Positions 1 through 7,786 of a DNA stretch of 64,000 nucleotides are shown here, piece by piece (the stretch's first letter is position 1; the number at the start of each line of letters is the position of its first letter). Below the pieces are notes generated by a model. That model was not told where the DNA came from. It searched no databases and saw nothing but the letters and a program-made list of their open reading frames with translations. The DNA is taken from contig CAZMGV010000002.1 in NCBI GenBank assembly GCA_964565925.1, positions 186,001 through 250,000 on the forward strand. Direction: 5' to 3'. This DNA is from CAZMGV01 sp964565925. Its GTDB lineage: Bacteria > JAGRBM01 > JAHCIT01. Made by a program: the position numbers and the translations under genes.

Positions 1-3000
1 GCGCACCAGAACTGTTATTACCCCAGCAGTAAAGGGCCCCGGCCTGCCGCCGCCCACACGCATGCCGCCCGCCAGTCGAAATCTCCAACCAGTCGGTGGC
101 AGCCCCCACCTGAACCGGCGAATTCCGGTTCCCAGCCGCCCCGATACCCAGCTCGCCCGAACCGTTATATCCCCAGCAGTAAAGGGCACTGCTCTGATTC
201 CGGCCACAAGTGAAGCCATTTCCCACCGAGACATCCAACCAGTCTGTGGCGGCCCCCACCTGAACCGGCGAATTCTTGTTNNNNNNNNNNNNNNNNNNNN
301 NNNNNNNNNNNNNNNNNNNNNNNNNNNNNNNNNNNNNNNNNNNNNNNNNNNNNNNNNNNNNNNNNNNNNNNNNNNNNNNNCCGAGACATCCAACCAGTCT
401 GTGGCGGCCCCCACCTGAACCGGCGAATTCTTGTTTACCGTCGTACTGTCGCCAAGTTCGCCCCAGCTGTTATCACCCCAGCAGTACAAGGCATTATTCT
501 GCCTGCGACCGCACGCGTGCCGATCGCCTGCCGAGACGTCCATCCAATCCGTCGCCGTCCCCACCTGTACCGGCGAATTCTTGTTCACCGTCGTACCGTC
601 GCCCAGCTGTCCCCGGAAATTGTATCCCCAACAGTATATGATCCCATTCAGCCGCCGTCCGCAGGTGAAGCCATTTCCCGCCGAGATCTGTACCCAGTCG
701 GTAGCCGAACCCACCTGGACCGGTGAACTCTGGTTCTCCGTGGATGCGATGCCGAGCTGACCGTAACTATTCAAACCCCAGCAGAAAAGCGCTCCATTCA
801 ATCCCCGTCCGCAGCTGTGATTATACCCCGCTGATATCTCGGCCCAAACCACGGGAAGCACATCGACCATCACTGTCGCGGGCGTCGCATCAGCTATGCC
901 CCGCGCATCAGTACATGTGTAGGTGATAGTGTAGGAACCCTGATGACTGAAGGTGACACTGCCCGGGTCGGCGGCCGTTGAATTCGTCGCCCCGCCGCCG
1001 AAATCCCACAGGTGGGTAAGCGTTGCGCCGCCGACATTGTCGTCCGTACAGGCGCTGGTGAAGTTCACCGACTGCCCGGCGGTGATCGCTACATTTGACG
1101 ACGGGGTATCGATCACTCCGTTCGGTGCACCGTTTACAGACACCGTCATCGTCGCCGGCGCCGGATCGGCAACCAAACGTGCATCGGTGCAGGTATAGGT
1201 GACGGTGTAAATCCCGGCCGTATTGAACGTGACACCGCCGGGGTCGGCGGCGGTCGAGCTCGTTGCACCACCTCCGAAATTCCAGAGATGGGTCAGCGTC
1301 GCGCCGCCGATATTGTCGTCCGTGCAACTGCCGGTGAAGTTCACCGACTGTCCGGCATTTATGGTTGAATCGCCCGCAGGAGTATCGATTGTCCCGTCGG
1401 GCGTACCGTTCACCGATACCGTCAGTGACGCCGGCGCCGGATCGGCAACCGAACGCGCGTCGGTGCAGGTATAAGTGACCGTATAGGTCCCGGCCGTATT
1501 GAACGTGACACTGCCCGGATCAGCCGCCGTTGAGTTTGTCGCCCCACCGCCGAAGTTCCACAGGTGGGAAAGCGTGGAGCCGCCGATATTGTCGTCCGTG
1601 CAACTGCCGGTGAAGTTCACCGACTGTCCGGCGTCGATGGTCACATCGGCCGCCGGAGTGTCGATTACTCCGTTCGGTGCGCCGTTCACATAGACCGTCA
1701 GTGATGTAGGCACCGGATCGGCAACCGAACGTGCATCGGTGCAGGTATAGGTCACGGTGTAAATGCCAGCCGTATTGAAGGCGACACTGCCAGGGTCCGC
1801 AGTGGTCGAATTCGTCGCCCCGCCGCCAAAATTCCAGAGATGCGTGAGTGTGGAGCCGCCGATATTGTCGTCCGTACAGGTGCCGGTAAAGCTCACCGAC
1901 TGTCCGGCGTCGATCGTCACATTTCCTGAGGGGGTGTCGATCACTCCATCAGGCGCGCCGTTCACATAGACCGTCAGCGACGTAGGCACCGGATCGGCAA
2001 TCGATCTCTCGTCAGTGCAGGTATAGGTGACGGTGTAAACGCCCGGCGTATTGAACGCTGTGGTGCCTGGGTCGGCCGCCGTCGAGTTTGTCGCCCCACC
2101 GCCGAAGTTCCACAGGTGGGAAAGCGTGGAGCCGCCGATATTGTCGTCCGTGCAACTGCCGGTGAAGTTCACCGACTGTCCGGTGTCGATTGTCACGTCG
2201 GACGCCGGAGTGTCGATCACTCCATCGGGCGCATCATTTACAAATACCGTCAGGGTTGCAGGCAACGCATCGGCGACCGACCGGGCGTCCGTGCAGTTAT
2301 AGGTGACGGTGTAAACGCCCGGCGTATTGAACGCTGTGGTGCCTGGGTCGGCCGCCGTCGAGTTTGTCGCCCCACCGCCGAAGTTCCACAGGTGGGAAAG
2401 CGTGGAGCCGCCGATATTGTCGTCCGTGCAGGTGCCGGTGAAATCGACCGACTGTCCGGTGTCGATGCTCACATCGGCCGCCGGGGTATCTATAACTCCG
2501 TCCGGTGTGCCGTTCACAGAAACCGTCAGTGACGCTGGCACCGGATCGGCGACCGAACGTGCGTCGGTGCAAGTGTAGGTCACGGTATAAATACCGGCCG
2601 CATTGAACGCCGTATCGCCCGGGTCCTCGGCCGTCGAGTTCGTTGCACCGCCGCTGAAGTTCCATAGGTGCGTGAGCGTCGTGCCGCCGATGCTGTCGTC
2701 CGTGCAGGTTCCGGTGAAATCGACTGTCTGCCCGGCGTCGATCGTCACATCGCCCGCCGGTATGTCTATCGTTCCATCCGGCGCAACATTCACAGATACC
2801 CTCAACGACGCCGGTACCGGGTCAGCAACCGACCGGCTGTCCGTGCAGGTATAGGTCACCGTGTAAATGCCCGCAGGCGGATTGAACACTGTACTGCCAG
2901 GGTCGGCGTCCGTCGAATTCGTCGCCCCACCCCCGAAATCCCAGAGATGGGAAAGGGTGGAGCCACCGATACCGTCGTCCGTGCAGGTTCCAGAAAAGGT

Positions 3001-3417
3001 AACCGTCTGCCCGAACTCGATGGTCACATTACCGGCCGGAGAGTCGATGCTCCCGTCCGGGGGACCGTTCACCGTGACCGTAGCATTTGCTGAAACCGGG
3101 CCGCCGTGGCCCTCGCAGGTAAGGACATAGTTCGTCAGCAGGTCCGGACTTACATTCTGGCTTCCGGATTTTTTACCCACCGCACCCAAACCGTTATCCA
3201 GCGTGCAGGAGGTCGCGTGCTCCACCGTCCATTCGAGCGACGAAGGATCGCCCAGATCGACGATTTCCGGGGTCGCTGAAAACAGCGTGATCGAAACATC
3301 CGGCACCGATGACGTTCCGCCAGTGTCATCCGGTTTCGACCTGGGGCAACCGCCGAGCAAAAGAATGGCGGACGCACAAAGCGCAGTTCTCGGGAACAAA
3401 TTCCACGATTGCGTCAT
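1..3417 (-). CDS. PKD-repeat/RCC1-repeat lipoprotein, 3' end outside window
   Basis: Large secreted protein; the frame runs off the window edge and is interrupted by the assembly gap. It starts at ATG 3417 with a lipoprotein signal peptide (LLGGC, Cys24). Next comes an Ig-like module (about residues 45-115, containing LEWTVEHATSC), then eight tandem PKD-like units of about 92 residues (each with GTCTDD, HLWNFGGGATNS and YTVTYTCTD), then RCC1-type repeats of about 50 residues (xxCWGxNxxGxLG...SPVQVGxATDW) to the window end. RCC1 repeats normally build a beta-propeller, so an outer-membrane or surface binding role is inferred; no catalytic motif is visible. As assembled, the 100-N gap shifts the frame; overlapping the two identical 55-bp gap flanks restores it. 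Confidence 0.85.
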   Translation of the reverse strand, partial: MTQSWNLFPRTALCASAILLLGGCPRSKPDDTGGTSSVPDVSITLFSATPEIVDLGDPSSLEWTVEHATSCTLDNGLGAVGKKSGSQNVSPDLLTNYVLTCEGHGGPVSANATVTVNGPPDGSIDSPAGNVTIEFGQTVTFSGTCTDDGIGGSTLSHLWDFGGGATNSTDADPGSTVFNPPAGIYTVTYTCTDSRSVADPVPASLRVSVNVAPDGTIDIPAGDVTIDAGQTVDFTGTCTDDSIGGTTLTHLWNFSGGATNSTAEDPGDTAFNAAGIYTVTYTCTDARSVADPVPASLTVSVNGTPDGVIDTPAADVSIDTGQSVDFTGTCTDDNIGGSTLSHLWNFGGGATNSTAADPGTTAFNTPGVYTVTYNCTDARSVADALPATLTVFVNDAPDGVIDTPASDVTIDTGQSVNFTGSCTDDNIGGSTLSHLWNFGGGATNSTAADPGTTAFNTPGVYTVTYTCTDERSIADPVPTSLTVYVNGAPDGVIDTPSGNVTIDAGQSVSFTGTCTDDNIGGSTLTHLWNFGGGATNSTTADPGSVAFNTAGIYTVTYTCTDARSVADPVPTSLTVYVNGAPNGVIDTPAADVTIDAGQSVNFTGSCTDDNIGGSTLSHLWNFGGGATNSTAADPGSVTFNTAGTYTVTYTCTDARSVADPAPASLTVSVNGTPDGTIDTPAGDSTINAGQSVNFTGSCTDDNIGGATLTHLWNFGGGATSSTAADPGGVTFNTAGIYTVTYTCTDARLVADPAPATMTVSVNGAPNGVIDTPSSNVAITAGQSVNFTSACTDDNVGGATLTHLWDFGGGATNSTAADPGSVTFSHQGSYTITYTCTDARGIADATPATVMVDVLPVVWAEISAGYNHSCGRGLNGALFCWGLNSYGQLGIASTENQSSPVQVGSATDWVQISAGNGFTCGRRLNGIIYCWGYNFRGQLGDGTTVNKNSPVQVGTATDWMDVSAGDRHACGRRQNNALYCWGDNSWGELGDSTTVNKNSPVQVGAATDWLDVSXXXXXXXXXXXXXXXXXXXXXXXXXXXXXXXXXXTRIRRFRWGPPQTGWMSRWEMASLVAGIRAVPFTAGDITVRASWVSGRLGTGIRRFRWGLPPTGWRFRLAGGMRVGGGRPGPFTAGVITVLVR
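281..380. other. 100-N assembly gap with identical 55-bp flanks
   Basis: Exactly 100 Ns. The 55 bp before the gap (226-280) are identical to the 55 bp after it (381-435). This is the pattern of two contigs ending in the same k-mer and joined with a placeholder. The gap lies inside the RCC1 repeat array, so it could be either a simple overlap or a collapsed set of extra repeats. Confidence 0.95.
853..3063 (-). repeat. Eight tandem 276-bp units encoding PKD-like domains
   Basis: Eight head-to-tail units, 276 bp each (the first has one extra codon), recognisable by the recurring start xPxGxIDxP. Units are highly similar at DNA level, including third codon positions, especially between about 1400 and 2560. 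Recent duplication or gene conversion is inferred. Confidence 0.9.
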
Positions 3418-3737
3418 GGGACCTCGCAGGGGCCTGACAGCAGAACTGGTTGAAACGGAATTATCTCACTCCGTATCTATCGATTCAAGAAATCGATACG
3501 GATTTCCAGCCCCGCAGGATAACCGGGTGAAGCGGCTTCAGGGCCAACATCGTGCGGGATGGTCGCAATTTGCGGCCATCCCAAAGACCTGCGGGCTCCG
3601 GCATCCCGCTCCCGTAATTAATTTTCAGCCTCGTGATTCCGCCGGGTTACAGACCGGTCGTTTCGGGTCCGTATGCTAAAATGGCTGCAAGGTCTCTCAG
3701 TGACCGCCAGCCACTTGCGCAGAAGGAACCTCCCCCC
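3418..3737. promoter_or_regulatory. Intergenic region with promoter and dyad for the PKD/RCC1 gene
   Basis: On the minus strand TTGAAT (3488-3483) and GATAAT (3465-3460) are separated by 17 bp, a good sigma70-type promoter about 43 nt upstream of ATG 3417. An inverted repeat TATCGATT-caaga-AATCGATA (3478-3498) overlaps the -35 box, as a repressor operator would. I see nothing else from about 3500 to 3737. Confidence 0.55.
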
Positions 3738-4034
3738 ATGTCTGACTCCGTTCATCCCGCTGCCGGTCACCGGTACAGCGGCCAGTTCAAAAGTGGCCTC
3801 CGCTGGCACCAGCCGCGGGTGCGCCCCGCGCCCGAGTGGGGTTCGCCGCGCACGCCCGGCCGGATCTGGCCGGACACCAACGGCGGCGTCACTTGCCGCA
3901 CAATTCAGTCGCCCGTCGAGCGCGACACGGTGAGCCGGGCGCTGGGCGCGCTGTTCGGCGGGATGGCGAAAGCGCTGCGCCGGGCGGTGGACCGCCGCCG
4001 TCCGCGCCGGCACGGAACTCACCCCGCCAGCTGA
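3738..4034 (+). CDS. Small basic hypothetical protein (98 aa)
   Basis: I do not recognise it. Start ATG 3738 was chosen because AAGGAA lies a short distance upstream; a longer reading from 3633 has no such support. The product is Arg/Pro-rich with a strongly basic C-terminus (RRAVDRRRPRRHG) and no membrane segment. It lies between the divergent PKD/RCC1 gene and the structured RNA. Codon use is GC-rich like its neighbours, so coding is possible but not proven. Confidence 0.35.
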   Translation: MSDSVHPAAGHRYSGQFKSGLRWHQPRVRPAPEWGSPRTPGRIWPDTNGGVTCRTIQSPVERDTVSRALGALFGGMAKALRRAVDRRRPRRHGTHPAS

Positions 4035-4090
4035 AAATATTTATTCCACTGTCATATCCATGCCTTAGTAAGCCATCTAAGCCACCTTAT

Positions 4091-4119
4091 TTGATTATAC
4101 CGTTTATATATTCTATCCT
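4091..4119 (+). promoter_or_regulatory. Sigma70-type promoter of structured RNA copy 1
   Basis: TTGATT (4091-4096), 17-bp spacer, TATCCT (4114-4119). The spacer and flanks are AT-rich and nearly identical to the promoter of copy 2 at 55042-55070, in a region otherwise diverged between the copies. Predicted start is near 4126. An AAATATTTATTC block about 40 bp upstream is also shared. Confidence 0.7.
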
Positions 4120-4125
4120 TTGAAC

Positions 4126-4539
4126 TGTAGGTAAGTCTCCGTCCGGAGCCGGAAACCGAGGGCCCCAAAGGTCCCCCGGGAGTACGGAGCCGGAAGTGAG
4201 CTCAGGTCCGGGCGACCGTGATGAGCGGGCCCTGGATCCAGTGAAGTCCCTCCCGGTCGCGTCCTTGTCGCGTGGGTCCACCGCGTGAGCAGGGAAGGAT
4301 CTCCCCGGAGAGGGCAGGTTCCCGCCATTCGATGGATCTTCCGGTTTAGCGCCGCTACGGCTGTCGCACCCCCCTTCTCGCTCGTCGAGCCGGGGTGAAC
4401 AGACAAGGCGCCCGCGACCGGCGGAAGGCGAGTGGTGGAAACCGGAAAGGCGGCTCGGTGACCTGAAATCCCGCACGCCGCGATAGATGTTTGAAAACTG
4501 AATAGCCCTAAACCCGCTGCTGGCAACAGGAGTTTAGGG
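4126..4539 (+). ncRNA. Candidate novel structured RNA, copy 1 (about 410 nt)
   Basis: No convincing ORF; the same sequence occurs inverted at 54606-55035. Sense was inferred from the shared promoter and from A/G-rich loops such as GGAAAC and GTGAAG. Shared parts in order: GTAGGTAAGTCTCCGTCCGG at the 5' end; a variable peripheral arm; the GAGCTCAGGTCCGGGCGACC region; a 98-bp block identical in both copies (4300-4397); arms that differ between copies but still pair; and a fixed tail GATAGATGTTTGAAAACTG. Directly after the tail is a strong hairpin (CCCTAAAC 4506-4513 with GTTTAGGG 4532-4539) without a U-tract. It lacks the hallmark motifs of RNase P RNA, tmRNA, SRP and 6S RNA. Function unknown. 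Confidence 0.65.
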
Positions 4540-4561
4540 TACCGGCCCTGAGCGGCCATCC

Positions 4562-4647
4562 CTGTGACCTGCGGTCACGGTCCCTTCCATGGGAAGGGAC
4601 TTCGGACAGCCCTCTTCCTCCGGAAGAGGGTGCCGCCGCAGGCGGCG
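4562..4647. repeat. Row of four tight hairpins, each with a 3-nt loop
   Basis: Four adjacent perfect or near-perfect inverted repeats of unrelated sequence: 4562-4580 (8-bp stem, loop TGC), 4580-4600 (9-bp stem, loop ATG), 4610-4630 (9-bp stem, loop TCC), 4632-4646 (6-bp stem, loop GCA). They follow the 3' hairpin of RNA copy 1 and precede the SDR gene. No poly-T tract follows any of them. Confidence 0.75.
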
Positions 4648-4699
4648 GGAGATGGCCGTGCGGGGCAGAATTTAGCTCGTTCCGGGTCCGCCGTTCCTA

Positions 4700-4729
4700 T
4701 TGACGCGCGCGTCAGTTTGCCGGTAGTTT
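4700..4729 (+). promoter_or_regulatory. Promoter-like region with 14-bp palindrome TGACGCGCGCGTCA
   Basis: A perfect palindrome (4701-4714) overlaps a -35-like TTGACG (4700-4705); TAGTTT at 4724-4729 is a weak -10 candidate. The dyad has the form TGACG-N4-CGTCA, the same as at 53195-53208 before the second UbiB-like gene. It probably is an operator for the SDR gene starting at 4785. Confidence 0.5.
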
Positions 4730-4784
4730 CGCCGCGCTCCCGACCGGTTGTACTGGCGGCGACGCGGGAAAGGCACTGGAAACT

Positions 4785-5777
4785 ATGGCGACTTACGCAA
4801 TCACGGGATGTTCCGGCTACGTCGGCACGCGGATGACCAAACTGCTGCTCGACGCGCCGGAGGGCCACAGGATCATCGGCTTCGACGTGCGGCCGCCGCG
4901 CGTCCAGAGCGACCGGCTCGAGTTCCACAACCTGGATATCCGCGACAAGAAGATCGCCGACGTGCTGAAGGGCCGCGGCGTGGAGACCGTGCTCCATTTC
5001 GCCTTCGTGCTGGACCCGCTCTACGACGAAAAGGAGATGACCGACATCGATCTGGGCGGCACGCGCAATATCCTGGACGCGATCCTGAAAGCCGGCATCG
5101 GCCACATCATCGCCACCTCGTCCACCACCGCCTACGGGGCGCTCAAGGACAACCCCGTGCCGCTGCGCGAGGAAGACCCCACGCGCGCGGTCCGGCCGTT
5201 TAACTATGCCTACGACAAGCGGCTCATGGACGAGATGCTCCGGGCGTTCCAGAAGGATCACCCCGAGGTGAAGGTCTGCACGATCCGCCCCTGCATCGTG
5301 CTGGGGCCCAACGTCTCGAACTACATCGCGACCCAGATGCTCAACAACCCGGTGGCGACGCTGCTGGACGGCAAGAACATCCAGTCGCAGTTCGTCCACG
5401 AGGACGACCTGGTGCGGCTCATCCACCTCTGCGTCCAGAAGAAGGTGCAGGGGATCTACAACGCCGTGGGCGAGGGGTATCTCGATTCGTACGAGATGGC
5501 GAAGATGCAGAAGAAGAAGGCGGTGAAAACCCCCTACTGGCTCGCCTACGCGCTCGTGTGGACCACCTGGAAGACCAAGGCGCTCCCGTTCTCGATGCCG
5601 CCGGGGATTCTCGACTTCTACCGCTACTCGTGGGTCGCTTCCGGCGAGAAGGCGAAGAAGGACCTCGACTTCAAGCCGCAGTATTCGACGCGCCAGTGCT
5701 TCGAGATCATCGTCGAGCGCAAGGACGTGATCCTGAAAGCGTTCAACGAACAGATGATGGCGCGCTGGAAGAAGTAG
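4785..5777 (+). CDS. NAD(P)-dependent epimerase/dehydratase (extended SDR)
   Basis: Rossmann-fold enzyme of the extended short-chain dehydrogenase family, about 330 aa as usual. The dinucleotide-binding motif TGCSGYVG is at residues 7-14; acidic residue D32 (GFDVRPP) follows beta-2; catalytic YAYDK lies near residues 143-147 after TSSTTAYG. These residues support NAD(P)-linked oxidoreduction or epimerisation of a sugar nucleotide, steroid or similar substrate; the substrate cannot be read from the sequence. It stands alone between the hairpin row and a convergent UbiB-like gene, behind the TGACG-N4-CGTCA dyad. Confidence 0.85.
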   Translation: MATYAITGCSGYVGTRMTKLLLDAPEGHRIIGFDVRPPRVQSDRLEFHNLDIRDKKIADVLKGRGVETVLHFAFVLDPLYDEKEMTDIDLGGTRNILDAILKAGIGHIIATSSTTAYGALKDNPVPLREEDPTRAVRPFNYAYDKRLMDEMLRAFQKDHPEVKVCTIRPCIVLGPNVSNYIATQMLNNPVATLLDGKNIQSQFVHEDDLVRLIHLCVQKKVQGIYNAVGEGYLDSYEMAKMQKKKAVKTPYWLAYALVWTTWKTKALPFSMPPGILDFYRYSWVASGEKAKKDLDFKPQYSTRQCFEIIVERKDVILKAFNEQMMARWKK

Positions 5778-5815
5778 CTAGTCGCCCGGCGCCGTTAACG
5801 ATCGGTCTTTAACCG

Positions 5816-7606
5816 TCAGTTTTTCACCATCATCGCCCGCGCGATGACCGGGAGCAGCGTCTTGACCGGGTCGATCTTCGGCTGGTGGCTGTAGAACACG
5901 CCGCCGATGGTCATCAGCGCGCGGCCCACCATGACCGCCTCGACCGGCACCTTGACGACCGGGTCTTCCAGCAGCCGGAAGGCGGCGTCCTCGAGCTTCG
6001 ACTTCATTTCGTCGGTATTCCAGATATCGGTGCCGCCGGCCATGAGCGACGTGAGCAGCTGGCGGGCCACCAGCACGAGCGGTTTGGTATCGCCCGAGCG
6101 GGTGCGGAAGCCCAGATCCTGAATGACCTGCGCCGCCTCGTCGTCGCGGCCGCCCAGGAACGCGCCCATCACCTTCGCCAGGTTGCGGCGGAACTCGTGG
6201 GAGATTTCGCGCGCACATCCGAAGTCGAGCAGCACCAGCGTGCCGTCTTCCTTCACCAGGAAATTACCGGGGTGGGTGTCGGGCTGGAAGAAGCCCCATT
6301 CAAGGATCTGCCGGGCGTAGATTTCGAGCAGCTTGGAGAGCACGGCGTCGTTCTGGTGCCTGTCGCCTCTGGCGGCCCGTTCGTCCAGCGCCAGGTCGAT
6401 CCGCGCGCCCTTGTGGAATTCCGTCACCAGCACGTCGTTGTCCGACCAGCCGTCGATAACGGGCGGAACGACGACGCCGGGCAGGTTCTTCATCAGGCTC
6501 ACCGCGCGGTCGATCGACTGCGCCTCGGCGATAAAGTCGACTTCCTTCATGACCTGCGTTTCGATCTCGTCCATCACGCTGCCGATCTCGAAGTCGGGCA
6601 GATAGGCCGACAGCGAGTTCAGCACGCGGCGCAGGTTCGCCATGTCGTGGCGCAGGATCACGTCGATACCGGGGCGCTTCACCTTCACAGCCACTTCGCG
6701 GCCGTCCGGGAGTATCGCCCGGTGGACCTGCGCGATCGACGCGGCGCCGATGGGCGTCGGGTCGAGCACGACGGTGGCGAGCCGTTCCTTGCCCCAGGCC
6801 GCTTCGAGCTGCAGCCGGATCGTCTCGGGGTCGAGCGGCGTCACTCGGTCCTGCAGTTTCGCCAGTTCGTCGGTGACGATCTTGGGCAGCAGGTCCATGC
6901 GGGCCGAGAGCATCTGCCCGACCTTGATCATGCCGCCCTGGAGTTTTTCCGCCATGTGGACGATGCGGGAGGCGTTCTTCTTGTGGAGGTTTTCCAGCCT
7001 GCGCTCGTACCCGGCGCGGCTCATGAACGCGCCGCCGATCGAGGTGAACCGGTAGGAAAGGATCACCGTCGAGACCGTGCGGGCGATCGACAGCAGCCGT
7101 ACCAGTTCCGCTTCGAGGTCGCGGCGCCGGACGTTCAGGTCGCTGGTCGTGGATTTGGCTTCGGTCCAGCTGCGGACCGCCTCGTCGACGATCTCGTCGT
7201 ACACCTGGCGCAGCTCCCACACGGCCTCTTCGACCGACGAAAGGAGCATCTCGGCGAACGCCACCCAGCGGGCGGCCCCCGCCTGGTTGCGGAATACCTT
7301 GGACGCGCGGGCGGCGCCCCCCAGACCGGCCTTCTTGGCGGCCCGGCGGTAGCGGTTCTCCTGATGGGACTCTTTCTTCGCCTCGGATTTGTGGCCGGCC
7401 TTCGAATCAGCATTATGATCCGCCTTGTGGTCAGCCTTTCTGTGGCTGCGCCGGGATTCCGAGTGACGCCCACGGCGGCGGGATTTCGAGTGCTCCGCGC
7501 CCGGGCCTTCGGCCGAATTGCCGGCCGAATTACCTGGCGATCCGGCAGCCGGATTAGCCGTCGTCTCGGGGTTATGTTCGGTGTTCCGGGTATTTTCGCT
7601 GTCCAT
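5816..7606 (-). CDS. ABC1/UbiB-family atypical kinase with charged N-terminal extension
   Basis: UbiB/ABC1/AarF family, small-molecule-linked atypical kinases associated with isoprenoid quinone or lipid metabolism. Visible motifs: KVGQ (near residue 225), the Ala-rich loop GAASIAQVH replacing the usual Gly-rich loop, AVKVKRPG, catalytic THPGNF and LLDFGCA. The first approximately 95 residues are an unusual low-complexity tail rich in KADHK-type repeats and basic residues, absent from typical family members. Start ATG 7606 has AAGGGA upstream. A promoter and dyad lie upstream. No ubi genes are next to it; a second paralogue starts at 53223. Confidence 0.88.
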   Translation of the reverse strand: MDSENTRNTEHNPETTANPAAGSPGNSAGNSAEGPGAEHSKSRRRGRHSESRRSHRKADHKADHNADSKAGHKSEAKKESHQENRYRRAAKKAGLGGAARASKVFRNQAGAARWVAFAEMLLSSVEEAVWELRQVYDEIVDEAVRSWTEAKSTTSDLNVRRRDLEAELVRLLSIARTVSTVILSYRFTSIGGAFMSRAGYERRLENLHKKNASRIVHMAEKLQGGMIKVGQMLSARMDLLPKIVTDELAKLQDRVTPLDPETIRLQLEAAWGKERLATVVLDPTPIGAASIAQVHRAILPDGREVAVKVKRPGIDVILRHDMANLRRVLNSLSAYLPDFEIGSVMDEIETQVMKEVDFIAEAQSIDRAVSLMKNLPGVVVPPVIDGWSDNDVLVTEFHKGARIDLALDERAARGDRHQNDAVLSKLLEIYARQILEWGFFQPDTHPGNFLVKEDGTLVLLDFGCAREISHEFRRNLAKVMGAFLGGRDDEAAQVIQDLGFRTRSGDTKPLVLVARQLLTSLMAGGTDIWNTDEMKSKLEDAAFRLLEDPVVKVPVEAVMVGRALMTIGGVFYSHQPKIDPVKTLLPVIARAMMVKN

Positions 7607-7649
7607 GGTGGGGTCCCTTCAGGCGGTCTTATTTATCCCGCGCTTGGCG

Positions 7650-7694
7650 GTATTATGTTGTAATACAAAATAATATATCCGTGGGGTTTGTCAA
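7650..7694 (-). promoter_or_regulatory. Promoter and inverted repeat upstream of UbiB-like gene
   Basis: Minus strand: perfect TTGACA (7694-7689) and TATTTT (7672-7667) separated by 16 bp. Immediately downstream, GTATTA-tgttg-TAATAC (7650-7666) is a perfect 6-bp dyad covering the likely start of transcription. Position suggests repression of the UbiB-like gene. Confidence 0.5.
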
Positions 7695-7786
7695 GCAAAA
7701 AGCCCCCTTCCCGCCTCAAACACGCCACAAACCCTATGGAAACAGGCTGTTTCCCGGTTCCGTCGTAATCCGGATAGGTTTGGGTC

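Noticed and set aside
953..2854. Series of plus-strand ORFs of about 83 codons with repeated sequence
   Set aside because: They are the antisense of the PKD units; periodicity comes from the real minus-strand gene.
4300..4397. Group II intron start (GTGCGAC) in the conserved core
   Set aside because: Domain V and a proper 3' end are missing in both orientations, and no reverse transcriptase is nearby.
4126..4539. OMEGA/HEARO RNA of an IscB-type element
   Set aside because: No IscB, TnpB or HNH gene beside either copy, and transposon ends or target duplications are not visible; kept as an unresolved alternative.
4087..4559. Two minus-strand ORFs of 129 and 148 codons
   Set aside because: They lie within RNA copy 1; the equivalent frame in copy 2 is not conserved, and the copies keep structure rather than codons.
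4562..4647. Integron attC or REP array
   Set aside because: No attC core sites (GTTRRRY), no integrase, and the hairpins are not copies of each other.
5885..7663. 592-codon open frame on the plus strand
   Set aside because: Mirror image of the UbiB-like gene; the minus frame carries all kinase motifs.
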